Assembly: GCA_003342895.1 (NCBI GenBank)
Contig: PTFA01000112.1
Span: 983,052 to 1,047,051, forward strand
Length of the DNA stretch: 64,000 nt
Reading direction: 5' to 3'
Source of the DNA: Casuarius casuarius
Taxonomy: Eukaryota > Chordata > Aves > Casuariiformes > Casuariidae
This document shows, piece after piece, positions 26,101 through 35,800 of this stretch (the first letter of the stretch is position 1; every line of letters begins with the position of its first letter). The notes below the pieces were generated by a model. The model ran no database searches. It was not told the DNA's origin and saw nothing but the letters and a program-made list of their open reading frames with translations. The position numbers and the translations under genes are program-made.

Positions 26101-29100
26101 TCAGTTGATAGCCAGGAACGTGAGCTGCTCTGAAAATGTCAAGACCGTTGGTGTGTGTGGTTTTTTTTTTTTTCTTTTTTTCCATAGTAATTCTAAGACT
26201 CAGGCAGTAAATTTAGGCAGCTTAAATGATAACTGTNTCTCCTTGTTTTATTTAAACTATGTACGTTGTATGTGCGTAGTAATTAAGTGGAAATTTGAGT
26301 ATCCTTATAGAATTATTTGTTTTCAGGCTTACACCTGAAAAAGCCTGTTGTAACTGGAAATANTTAATATGGCAGGCACATCGTTATCTACTGGTCTATG
26401 TTGACCACTCTGTGCCAATCTGCATATATATTATATGTNTGTCATGTAGTTTTTATGTAATATAGCTAAGGGCATGAAGTCTTGCATTTCTTGGAGGACA
26501 ATCTCTGGAAGTTCCCTCTGGGACTAATCAGCTCNGAATAACTGCTGCTGAAGTTGCAAAGGATTACGTTGGAACTTGAAAAAACAAATAGATTTTTAAC
26601 TTACGCTTTCTATTGTCCCTAAGAGATCAAGAGGTTTTGCTGAATCTTCTGTAGATAAGCTGGTATGAAATCCCTTCATCTCNAAATCATCCTAAATTTC
26701 AGACTGGGGAGCAGTCTGGGGAGGAAAGAGGCACAGAGGAAATGGGCTTGCATTCCACGGCCTTTGCAGAGAAAACAAATATCCATTTCCCCTCCTGTTT
26801 TGCATTCCCATCAGTAGCGGTGCTTGAAGTTCTATTTACAGTTTTGTGAGGTTTACATAACCTTGGAAGGAATGAATGCTTGGGTTAGTGCCAGGATCAT
26901 CATTATCAAGGCATCACTTTTGCTAAATGATCTTTTATTATGCCAAAGGATGTGGTCCCCAGTTNAGCCATTTGGAACTACTAATCTGTCACTTTGAATT
27001 TATTGCTCAGTCTGGTTGTGCTTTCTGTTCGTCTGCAAGTGATGACCTTTTTCTGCGTNGGGAAGTAAAAATAAGAGTAAAGGTATCCACATTCCTTACT
27101 GTAAATATGCTGCATTTCTATTGTGACACTGTTGTATAAATGGGCACAAACTTTTTAGGAAAGTTTATAATGTTGTGTCATACTTTTCCTTTTCTGGAAT
27201 TATCTCATAATACAAAACTTCCAAGATTTTGAAAGGTACTATTTCCAGAAAAATGGTATGACCATGTTTACATGAAAACAGCAAAGGACAGGGCTTCTCT
27301 CATTTTTCAAGTGACCTACCCTGATGCTTTGAGCAAATCCCTTTACTTCACTGCCTCAGTTTTCCTTTGTATGAAGGTTTGCTTTGCTGGATTTCAGGAG
27401 AAAAGATGCTGTGTGATTATATAGTAATTTCTGCCTTCAGTGAGGTTTGTGAGCAATAGGCTGAACACTATAGAATTAATCACAATCTTGAAATTGTTGT
27501 TTCTCTGGCCTTCCACTTGCTGAATTTCTTTAACTCATTGATGACATCAAGAACTGTGGTAATAGGTTTAATATCATCGATCCTGGGGGGAGAGCCTGCA
27601 GTGGCAAGTGCTGTTCAGCCTGGGATCTAGCAGCAGGAGGATGAGGATGTGGTGAATGCTCACGTGTAGGAGTAANTGGCTGGAATTGCAGGTATATGTG
27701 AAAGTATTTTCTTGAAGAGAGGGGGGGAAAAAAAGAAAGAGAATTATTATGTAGAGAGACAGCATGACTGCTGACCAAGGCCTGCAGACCTGAGGGAAAT
27801 AAAAACAGCTATAAAGTTTAATTTATTTTTTTGGAACATTATTGCCCACTGTAGGGGGAAGGAGATGTATTCTGTGCAGACCACTACAAGCTTCCTCTGT
27901 AAAGTGATCTAGTCTTAGTCCTGGGAGAACACCATGAGAAGAAAAAGCTTGGTAAATGATTAGTAATGGCAATGTTTTGGAGGCTGGAATGAAGATGGTT
28001 TGGGGGTGGGGTGGGGGAGTAATTGTTTTAATTGTTTTTTCTTTTTAGCTGTTCTTCGAAGGAACAATACTTGCTGCCAATGTAGCACAATGACTATGAC
28101 CGTAGAAGCTTCTGCTATTTATAATGTCAATGTGTTTTATGAAACTAGACGTTTTTCTTGATTGTAACCNCTTTCCAGTATAGTAACTTTGGGAGTGGTT
28201 TTTTTTGTCCTCAATTAACAAGATTAGTTGTACTCTTTGGTATTAAAAGTATTTCTAACAAGCAGCGAGTATCATGGGAACATCCTGGTGCACTTACAAA
28301 ATCCACAGTCTACAGTTTCATTTTTTCCATCTTGTTTTATTCTTGCAGCCTCTTCCCTTGTGAACTTTCTTACATTAAAAAAAAAGGCAAAAGTAATCAT
28401 ACTTGGTGTGGGGAGGAGGAGCTCGTTACTGGGAAGTGGATATTGTTCNGTTTTTAACATTCCTTTTCCTGTTATCTGTGGGATTGTCACTGAAGAGCCA
28501 CTCACCTTGTTCACACGGGAGTCCTCACTGTGTAATACTCTTCTGTGTTTTGGGCAAAGCATTATTTCAGGTGCAGTCTCATAGGTAAAGCAAAACTGTG
28601 TAATCTGGTTTCTGTTAATGGCATGACAGATAGGAAGCAGTATGGCTCACTTTTAATTCTAAAATTTTAAATGTCTGTTTCCTTTCCATGTTGCTGCAGT
28701 GCTTCTCAGTAGTTACATGACACTTCGAACTAAATTTCGGTCCTGACATGAACTGTAATTAGAAGGTGGGGTTTATACTAACCTTAAGTTCATTCTTTTG
28801 CTTTTTTTTTTGTTTGTTTTCTGGGAATTCACAGGAATTGTATGTTTTAAAAGATTTTCAAAGATTGTTTCCTATCTTTCTTATCCTCATGTGCACCAAC
28901 CCTGTGCTATCAGGTTGTGGTACCTTTCTTTAGGGCATGAATGCAAGTTCTCTACAGAACGTATTAATGCTGCTTTTATGTCAGCAAGTTGGTTTACTGC
29001 CNAGCAAGACCAAAGTCATGTTATGCCCTTGATGCTTGCAATCCCCAGCAGCCTAGGGGACACAGATCTTGATACGATAAGAGTTTGTCTTTTGTGTAGT

Positions 29101-32100
29101 CTTTAAATTCGTCTTTATTAAGAGGAAAGAACTTGTTTCTCTCTATACAGTAGGTCTAGTAAGGAGAAGACACAAGTTTCTTTAAATTTGTGTTGTAATA
29201 TGCAGGAATGGTTCTTATGTCCTCTCCTCACTGGAAGAGGAATATTGTAAGAGCCCGACATTGTTACTGCTTTGAATACAGTGCAGGCTGATGCCTTTCT
29301 TTTGGGGGAAGGTGGAGGGAAGAGAAGGCACAGAGGACCTAGGTTTACTTGTTAATTTTACACTCAAGCTGACAAGATATATATATGTGCAAACGATTTC
29401 CTCCCCAAGATATTTATATGCATTTCCCTTCAGTTACTGGCTCTAACTTTAGCAAGTAGTTATGCAGCCTGGTTTTAGTGTGTGGTATCTACTCATAGGT
29501 TGTTTGCTCAGAATACTGTTAAGAAATTGGTAGTTTGATTAGAGCTCTTCAGCTTGACAGTAGCAAGCAACCATTCTGGATTGTTTGCATATAAAATGCT
29601 CAACAAAAAAGCAAAATACGGATGCATCCAGGATGCAGTGGGGGAAAAAAAAATGTCTTCTGGAGAGAGTTGTGCTTAAATGCCTTTTCTAAAATATATT
29701 TTTCCCCCTACTTTTCTTAATTAAAAGAAACTTCAGTGGCTTCTTACCTATTAATGGCCGTAGGAGACAACAGTGTGCCTAATCTAGGAGGCTTTGCCTG
29801 CCCTAAANTCCTGTACTGAAGCATGCTAAAGTAGCTTCAGAACCTTGCCATTACTTAGCTAAGGGATGAGACTAACACTTCACCCCTAGATCTCAAAACA
29901 GTACATAAAAACGGAAAAGCAAAATCTTCTTCCCACAAGCTTACTCAGTGTTAGAGCAGAGTAGATCTCCTANTTCTTCTGTCCTATCTTAATTTGAGTC
30001 ATATGCAACATAAGATTTCTTTCACAGAGTGTGGACGTGTTTGGATTTATTAAGGTTATGAAAATGTGAGATTCAGAGATATATTTAGGTTTTAAAATNT
30101 GATGCTGGCTCTTAGCGGAATGCTGTGTTTGAGCAGATCACCATAATACATGCACAGCAGTATCTCTCCCTGTGATTATTGAATAGTTTCTATTTTGGGA
30201 GTGTTTCATGGCTCAGCTTGGAGCACTCTTGGGAGAACTCAAGTAGGCGAGCTTCCAACAAGCTGGTTTTATTCTGATGGTAAGCCTNCAGAGAGGCAGT
30301 TCAAAAGACCAGGTGTCTTACATTTTTATAAGCTGATCTTTGAAACTTTTTTTGTTTCTTGGGCCATGGAATCAACTCAGTTCTCTCATTTCTGAGACTT
30401 TTTGCTTCTTTTTTTTTTTTTCTTATGAAGCTGTATGCTCTTTTTTTGATCAGAGGTCTTTTAAATGTTCAGCAGAAAGATGTAGATGGGTATATAATAA
30501 TTATTACAGATTTTTTTTTCCTGTATGTCACACTGTGTGTTCCTGTGTAAATCTCCTTTTGTCTGGGTGTAGCTACACTACAGTCACGGGAACCTGATTT
30601 AGCCTCTACTGAACCCTATGCTGCTTCAGCAGGAGACAGATACCCGTATCCNAGCCAACTAGTATAGGCAACCTCTGGTATCTCTAGCTACACTGCAATT
30701 GCTGCACTTCAGCTTCTGACTATTCCCCAAACTTGTATCTGAGGCCAGGCAAGGAAATGTGATATAGCCGTCTGGGCTTAATCTTTCCCTGGTCTGTGAT
30801 ACTTCTTTGTAAACAGTTAAAGGAGTTACAGCTCAACACCGAGTACATGCGCTCAAGCGGTTAGTGCGGATTCTTCTATGCTGGATCTAATGAAGTAACC
30901 AGTATCTCAGTGGCTAATACGATTGACTAAATGGCAATGTAGTGCAACTTCTTAAACGTAGCATTGCTTTTTGATTTGAAGATGAGTTTTGTCCTCTCCT
31001 CCAGCCCAGATAAATGAAACTCATTCTCTACGTAGTTATTCCTAAAGAAAAANCAATGTATTAGAACTACACAATTATTTTCTTGAAATAATAATCTGCT
31101 TTAGTTTCATAAATTTTCATTATGTGATCCCTGGTTTGAAAGGGACTCTCATCTTGTATGGTATGCATGTAAATTGCAGCCTATTTCTTTTCCAATTTGT
31201 AAGATGGGGCATAAAAGTGCACTTGCAATTGTGTATGCACAGTTTCCTCAACTGTGTGTGGAAGGAAATACCTTCTTAATTGTGAACCAAATTAGACATA
31301 TTTGCATATACATTTTGAAATTCTGNCTTAGTGTTTCTTATTCTCTCTTAGGAATATATATTTAATGTTATTTTGGGGAAAAAAATGCATGATGCATAAC
31401 TACATTTCTTATGAGATGGAAATTAACTTACTAGTGTCTTAAGAAGATGCCTTTAAAGCAGCAGCTATTTCCAAGAAAATATCATCNTTTAGATTTAAAA
31501 ATGTTGATGCTTAATATGTTTAGTCTGTCTTTCAAAATTTCGTAAACGTCGTCTTATTTTGCTTCTGAAGTAGTTTGTAAATTCTGTCAACAAGTTTGGC
31601 TGTTACTGTTGCTAAAAACTTGTGGAATTATCTGGTTAGCCAGAGCAAAACAGAACAGCCACAAGATCGCTATTCATGCCTGGTATTAGGCTCCAAGCAC
31701 TTGCATCAGAACAAAGTTGCCTCAGCTCACTCGAGCAATATATCTCTGTATACACGTAAGGAAGGGTATGTTTTTTCTTTATTCCAGAATAGATCTTAAT
31801 TCACANGTCTGCAAACATAGTTATCTTTAAAATAATTTTGATTTTATTACTGAATTCTCACTATCAGTTTTTTATGAATCTTTTGTGAAACACAGATGTA
31901 ATGCTGTAAAGAATCTTGAATAGGAAGAACAAAGTATTAAATTAATTGACTTAAATGAACATTTCTAGTTCATAAAGGGTCAAATAGGGTCTGCCTTCTA
32001 CTATGGAAGAAAGATTTAAAGGTTCCTGGATTTTGGATATTTCCTGTTGAACACACAGAGAAATTGTGACCTGTCTTATACCTATTGGTGTTTTTTTTTC

Positions 32101-32177
32101 TTCTACAGCTGCGCCGCATGCAGGAGATGATTGCCCAGATGCAAGCCCAAATGAGGATGAANCCTGGTGATGATTAA
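5456..32177 (+). CDS. SEPTIN2: Septin-2-like GTPase, complete spliced coding region (11 coding exons, 349 aa)
   Basis: Coding segments are 5456-5482, 6597-6696, 8240-8326, 8970-9093, 14707-14841, 15313-15430, 21363-21464, 22275-22420, 23473-23556, 24581-24638 and 32109-32177 including the stop; they join in phase to 1047 coding bases. The product is a septin, a filament-forming GTPase of the cell cortex. Visible parts are a polybasic stretch before the P-loop (HRKSVKK, residues 27-33), P-loop GESGLGKS (43-50), the SEPT2-type catalytic Thr (T77), G3 DTPG (100-103), G4 AKAD (181-184), the septin unique element starting GRLYPWG (254-260) and a short C-terminal helix rich in Met, Gln and Glu (about 320-345). 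[16 protein letters not shown] and HCCFYF match SEPT2 rather than SEPT1, SEPT4 or SEPT5, which have F in place of that Y. Human SEPT2 is slightly longer (361 aa). Ser217 in an acidic run corresponds to the casein kinase 2 site of human SEPT2. Orthologue versus tandem paralogue of SEPT2 is not settled. Confidence 0.93.
5483..6596 (+). other. Septin-2-like intron 1 (1.1 kb)
   Basis: AT-rich intron with GTAAAT donor and TGTCAG acceptor. I see no other gene or recognisable repeat. Confidence 0.85.
6597..6696 (+). CDS. SEPTIN2: Septin-2-like coding exon 2
   Basis: It follows TTTTTTTTGTCAG and encodes residues 10-42 plus the first base of Gly43. It includes [14 protein letters not shown] and the polybasic VKKGFEF that in septins binds phosphoinositides. 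The donor is GTACGT, phase 1. Confidence 0.95.
6697..8239 (+). other. Septin-2-like intron 2 (1.5 kb) with a long T tract
   Basis: AT-rich intron. Its only standout is a run of 37 T at 8146-8182, ending 57 nt before exon 3. Nothing else is recognised. Confidence 0.85.
8146..8182. repeat. Mononucleotide T tract (37 T)
   Basis: An uninterrupted T run, the longest homopolymer in the window, in intron 2 shortly before the P-loop exon. Confidence 0.97.
8240..8326 (+). CDS. SEPTIN2: Septin-2-like coding exon 3 (P-loop)
   Basis: The acceptor TTTGTTTGCAG ends at 8239. The exon completes Gly43 and carries GESGLGKST, the Walker A motif that binds the nucleotide phosphates, then [11 protein letters not shown]. 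The donor GTAAAT follows CTGCAG at 8326, phase 1. Confidence 0.95.
8327..8969 (+). other. Septin-2-like intron 3 (0.6 kb)
   Basis: Short AT-rich intron between the P-loop exon and the switch exon. It contains a small AAAC-type repeat near 8560. Nothing else is seen. Confidence 0.85.
8970..9093 (+). CDS. SEPTIN2: Septin-2-like coding exon 4 (switch I and G3)
   Basis: The acceptor TTTATTTTAG ends at 8969. The exon encodes residues 72-112 plus two bases of Cys113. It includes [11 protein letters not shown], with the Thr needed for hydrolysis in SEPT2-group septins, and [11 protein letters not shown], the G3 motif. The donor is GTATGT, phase 2. Confidence 0.95.
9094..14706 (+). other. Septin-2-like intron 4 (5.6 kb)
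   Basis: Long intron inside the GTPase domain. I find no coding exon, tRNA or complete mobile element. It carries a 15-C run at 13049-13063. Open frames within it are short and unsupported. Confidence 0.85.
13049..13063. repeat. Mononucleotide C tract (15 C)
   Basis: An uninterrupted C run in intron 4. It reads as a G run on the minus strand. Confidence 0.95.
14707..14841 (+). CDS. SEPTIN2: Septin-2-like coding exon 5
   Basis: The acceptor TTCCTATACTACAG ends at 14706. The exon encodes [17 protein letters not shown], then HDESGLNRR and the septin signature [14 protein letters not shown]. It leaves two bases of Gly158 before the donor GTAAGA. Confidence 0.96.
14842..15312 (+). other. Septin-2-like intron 5 (0.47 kb)
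   Basis: The shortest intron of the gene. It ends in an A run, a T-rich tract and TTGGCAG. No other content is seen. Confidence 0.85.
15313..15430 (+). CDS. SEPTIN2: Septin-2-like coding exon 6 (G4)
   Basis: The acceptor CCTGTTGGCAG ends at 15312. The exon encodes [17 protein letters not shown] and [11 protein letters not shown], giving the G4 specificity motif AKAD, and ends [10 protein letters not shown] at phase 0. The donor is GTAGGT. Reading on through the donor stays open for 28 more codons to a stop at 15515. Confidence 0.95.
15431..21362 (+). other. Septin-2-like intron 6 (5.9 kb)
   Basis: Phase-0 intron between Arg197 and Val198. It holds a candidate stop-containing cassette exon (16999-17070) and a small CpG-dense patch (about 19567-19622) in otherwise AT-rich DNA. 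No other gene is found. Confidence 0.85.
16999..17070 (+). other. Candidate cassette (poison) exon inside intron 6
   Basis: A strong acceptor (T-rich tract ending TTTTTTTCAG at 16998) and a strong donor (AAG|GTAAGA after 17070) bracket 72 nt. Read in the phase-0 septin frame it gives nine codons and then TGA at 17026-17028. Inclusion would end the protein shortly after residue 197 and should trigger nonsense-mediated decay. A weaker internal donor after 17022 would give a 24-nt in-frame insert with no stop. This rests on splice-site appearance only. Confidence 0.3.
21363..21464 (+). CDS. SEPTIN2: Septin-2-like coding exon 7, with a non-canonical GC donor
   Basis: The acceptor TTTAAACTCAG ends at 21362. 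The exon encodes [17 protein letters not shown], then [12 protein letters not shown] and ends RVLK. Ser217 lies before DEDEE, matching the CK2 target of human SEPT2. The exon must end at AAG because the next exon begins GCT AGC ATT (ASI). The donor is therefore AAG|GCAAGT, a GC-AG intron with otherwise ideal consensus. Confidence 0.93.
21465..22274 (+). other. Septin-2-like intron 7 (0.8 kb), GC-AG type
   Basis: Begins GCAAGT and ends CAACTAG. No GT near the exon end can keep the KASIPF reading, so the GC donor is required. The first ambiguous base of the window (21875) lies here. No other feature is seen. Confidence 0.88.
22275..22420 (+). CDS. SEPTIN2: Septin-2-like coding exon 8 (septin unique element)
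   Basis: The acceptor TCTGTTTCAACTAG ends at 22274. The exon encodes [12 protein letters not shown] and [19 protein letters not shown], then LKLRTML plus two bases of Val280. It contains the septin unique element and Trp259, equivalent to the G-interface tryptophan of human SEPT2. The donor is GTGAGT. Confidence 0.95.
22421..23472 (+). other. Septin-2-like intron 8 (1.05 kb)
   Basis: It contains an open frame of about 84 codons from 22702 to 22956 that does not resemble any family I recognise. It also has an acceptor-like TTATTGTGCAG at 22720, paired only with a weak donor at 22790. I treat both as chance. Confidence 0.8.
23473..23556 (+). CDS. SEPTIN2: Septin-2-like coding exon 9
   Basis: The acceptor GCATGTTCTAG ends at 23472. 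The exon encodes [18 protein letters not shown] and RSERLKRTG, then two bases of Lys308. The donor is GTGAGT. The residues match the end of the septin core domain. Confidence 0.94.
23557..24580 (+). other. Septin-2-like intron 9 (1.0 kb)
   Basis: AT-rich intron with a short TA dinucleotide run near 24305. No other content is recognised. Confidence 0.85.
24581..24638 (+). CDS. SEPTIN2: Septin-2-like coding exon 10
   Basis: The acceptor CTGTTCAATAG ends at 24580. The exon encodes [19 protein letters not shown], the hydrophilic lead-in to the C-terminal helix. The donor is GTAAGA, phase 0. Confidence 0.92.
24639..32108 (+). other. Septin-2-like intron 10 (7.5 kb)
   Basis: The longest intron, just before the last coding exon. 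It holds many isolated Ns, a minus-strand open frame of 120 codons (25823-26185) that starts in an A-run and matches nothing I know, and short AT repeats near 29378. I see no convincing exon, RNA gene or mobile element. Confidence 0.8.
32109..32177 (+). CDS. SEPTIN2: Septin-2-like terminal coding exon 11 with stop
   Basis: The acceptor TTTTTTCTTCTACAG ends at 32108. The exon encodes [17 protein letters not shown], then an ambiguous codon AAN (Lys or Asn, N at 32162), PGDD and TAA at 32175-32177. LRRMQEM is a hallmark of SEPT2-group C-termini. The tail ends sooner than in human SEPT2. Confidence 0.94.
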   Translation: MRRMQEMIAQMQAQMRMXPGDD

Positions 32178-32850
32178 GATGCTTAACATCTAGGTGCATT
32201 AGGTATGATTTTTCTGACTTTTATGCTCCTNTTATGTAAGGCTTTTGCAATGATTGTTATTAATTTCGTACTCTGGACTTGTCTTTACAGTAGTTCTAGA
32301 AAAATTAAGATGGGTGACGTTCTGGGTAGTCTAGAAAAAAAGATGTTACTTTTCCAGCTGTCTTGAACACCTGTAAATGCTTATCTTATGATGCTTATCA
32401 GTGCCTTATTTTTGGATCCTCTGGCTTTGCTTTCTTTAGCAAACGCTGCTCAGAAACAATTTGCTTATATGGAAACAAAAGTAGAGTGTTTGGGGGTAAA
32501 AAGAGTGCTAAATTAATACCTTCTTTTTTTTTTTTTTTTCAAAAAGCCAAAAGAAATTTTAGACAAACTGGCTGCATTTACTGAATACAAACTTCCTTGA
32601 TGTTAAAATCTGTAAATGAGATATTAGCTGGGATCAGAGTGAGTGAAGAAAAAAGTTAGTAGTAAATATTCATGCTTTCTTCAAAATGCAGCTCTTCTAG
32701 CATAACTTNTTTAAAATGCAATAATAAAAAGTAGAAGGATATGAGGAGTCTTGTTATTGTTTCTTAATACTTTAGTTTAGCAGTTTTGATTGCTGGTCTT
32801 CTGGAATGTAAAGCTTGAATAAAATGGATTATATTATCCCTTATGACCTT
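32178..32850 (+). other. Proximal 3' UTR of the septin-2-like gene, with two AATAAA signals
   Basis: AATAAA hexamers stand at 32723-32728 and 32818-32823, about 550 and 640 nt after the stop. The first is followed by T-rich sequence that could serve as a downstream element. A possible donor, AG|GTATGA, lies at 32202/32203, 25 nt after the stop, so part of the transcripts may splice onward instead of ending here. Confidence 0.45.
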
Positions 32851-35800
32851 GTGGCAGCTGCCAACATTCCAAGCCTAAAATAAGGAGATTTTTGTTGCCT
32901 TTATTTGAACCTTCAGTCTTCCTGTTTATATATTAAAAAAAAAGTCTCTTAAGGAAAAAACTTATCCACTGGATTCCTATTTAAACAGAAGTTGATGGTT
33001 TTACAGGTGCGTGTACTATGATCTTTGAGTGAAGTAGTTAAGGAAAAAAGTAATTCAAACTCAGATTTCTTACTGTCACAAATTCTGCAAACAGAGGAGT
33101 CTTCAGATGATGTCTTCCAGCTTCCATGTTCAGATACATACTCCCAGAGTTGGATGACTAAACGCTGAGGANAGCTCTTGTGGCTGACCGTGCAGTGCAG
33201 GCAATAGCAGCGTCTGACTTGAAGCTCTTGCTTCCTCAGAAAGGAGTTGGTAGTTTTACAGCTGGTTAAATGTCTTAGTTGTAACNGAAGATCCTTTTCA
33301 TCACAGGCCAGATTCTGACCTGTTGTGAAAATAGCTGTTTGATACAGGAAATCTTATGTACTGTTTTTATTTTTTCTTGCAAAGGAGCTCAACTCTTAAC
33401 TGCGACTATCATGTACTTACATGGCATCCTTTAAGCTGATACTGGGAGGAAAAANAAATACCCTAAATCTAGTAGTTGTCTAAAGTTGTCTAGTAGTTGA
33501 CTAAAGATACAAATACTGTCAGAGCTCTTTCTTGAGTTCTTAGAGGCTGGATTTGCTATGAAATTCAGTAGCTGAGGGCTAATAGGATGCTGCATTCCCA
33601 GTAATGGTTAGCCAGTAATGACACCAGATTCTATCTGTTTCAGAAATACCATATCCAGTATTGCCCAAAGTTTACGTAAAACGAATTGGAGCATGGTCTG
33701 TCCCAGGCCGAATTTGCAGCCATGGATACATAAGTTCTGAGCATGATNGTGTGTGTCCAATGCAATGTTATTTTGTAGATACTTTACGTTACTGATCTGG
33801 AATACATCTTGGACCACTAAATGTGTTAAGCAGGGAAGCTCTGCAGTTATAATTAAATATCCACATGATCTGGGGATGATTTAGTTTGAACTAAATCTTA
33901 AAACTCTTAGTTNGTCTGAAATATTCAACGTGAATAAGTTTGAGAAGGACTTGAATGAGATGGTCATATCTGGAGGTCCCACTGATTCTTAAGGATCTGC
34001 TAAGCTAGAAGGTTTCTGCAACTGCTGCGAAAATCATATTGTTTGTCAGACCACTTTCAGGAAAGAATTTCAAACTTCTTTTGGTTAACGCTGAGGTATT
34101 GATTTATTGATTTCTAAAATAGTTTGTTGGCTAATATACATGGTTTGAACTGTGATTGCCATCCTGCTAAACCACAGTGGTGTTATGTGATCTTCTCAGT
34201 ATGTTGGAGTGAATACTCATTCAGCACTTAGCCTTAGGGAAATTTCTCTCTGTTCATGCGTGCTAACAAACTGACTGCAGTTTGAGAGGAATGGTGATTT
34301 CAACTTCTAGCATTCCCGTAAGATTTATTTGCTGTATTTTANGCGTCTCACTATTTCCAGAGAAACCAGGAAACTTGTACTTACCAGCATAGGTTGTTTT
34401 ATGTGCTTCAAGAAACAACCAATTTCATCCTGGCAAAGTAAGGAATGAAATTATTGAATAAATTAGGAAACACAGTAATTACACAGAACCAAAATGCCAA
34501 AAAATTTAAATACACATTATATTAGTCTTTTTGTTCTATTGCAGCTTACCTCAAGCATCTCTCAGGCTCTCTCAGAATTTTAAAGCATCAGCCTATGACA
34601 ACACTGCTACTGAAAGCACTCTCCTCCAATTCTTCCTTTGCACCTTTTTTTTCCCTTTATGCTGAGAAAAATATGTAAAAAAACTGATGTAAAATTACTG
34701 TTTTCAGTATTTTTAATTTGGACAGATGCGTGTCTGCATTCCCTTCAAAATTATATTAAAAATATTTTCCTGCACAGAGTTAACATGTCCTCAGGTATTA
34801 TGAGGAAAGAGCAAGATGGTGTAAATACCTGCATAGATAAGAACTGGAGAGTAAACAGTAGGATAATCAAATGTAGTAGTGTCCAAATATGTGAAATATC
34901 TACTTTNTGCCCCTTACCTTCAAGGCCTTGTTTCCTTTGTTGGGGGTCGTCATAACACGACAGCCGCGTCACTCAGCTCCTGGAGGGGAGGGAAGGAGAG
35001 GGTGGAAAGAGAAAGTTTCTGAGCTCTTTTGGGTTTTCTGCAAAGAATCTGGCACTGCGTAATGATTCAGATGTACTGAACTCAAATCCTTGCCCAAAAC
35101 ACGAGAGTCTGTGTAGTATAAAATGCTGTGCAGATGGGACAACGGGAGGGTCTTTTATACCTGATCCTCTTGGAATAGGGGCATCTTCAAAGGTTTATGG
35201 AAAGAGCAAAGGGAGAATTTATTTCAAGCAGTTTCCTTTGCTTTCAAGGTTAGAGTTAGAGAAGCATAAGGGGAGTGACGTGGGTGAATGTTANACACAG
35301 GGAAAGATAGGTTCAGAGTTTCCAGAGAGGATGGGCAAATCGAGTTTGCTGTGTAGAAGAGGAAACTGGAAAGGGAGTGAATAAAAGTGTTGGTGGAGAC
35401 TGGATCGGAAGTGGGAAAGGAAAACAATTTTGGGAACAGTAGTCACCAGTGTGTAAACTTTTTTTTGGACACAAGTCTGAGAGTTCAGACTTATTCTAAG
35501 TGATGATGGCAATCAACAGCTTTTGCAAGCAGCAAAGATGGGTAGATCTACCCCACCGTCTCTGTTTCTGGCAGCGTGCTCCTGCTCTGGCTAACTCCCT
35601 TCTAGCCTTACTGTGCAAACAGTGCAGGCAGAGGTGTTCGTATAATATTTGTTGAATAAGGGGGAGCAATTTTTTCCTAACTTTGGATGTGCTAATCTTA
35701 CAAGTCTATGTGAACCATGATAAAGATCTAAAGACAAGTTTAATTTTCAGATTTTTGCTTCTAAAACGCACGGCTCCTGTTAAATAAGTGTCGGAATTTA

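Noticed and set aside
5456..32177. Idea that the septin-2-like gene is a pseudogene
   Set aside because: All exons are in phase with consensus splice sites, the GTPase motifs are intact and no premature stop occurs. The single GC donor matches known functional GC-AG introns.
5456..32177. Assignment to SEPT1, SEPT4 or SEPT5
   Set aside because: Residues such as [11 protein letters not shown], the NLPNQ segment, HCCFYF and the C-terminal tail agree with SEPT2 and not with those paralogues.
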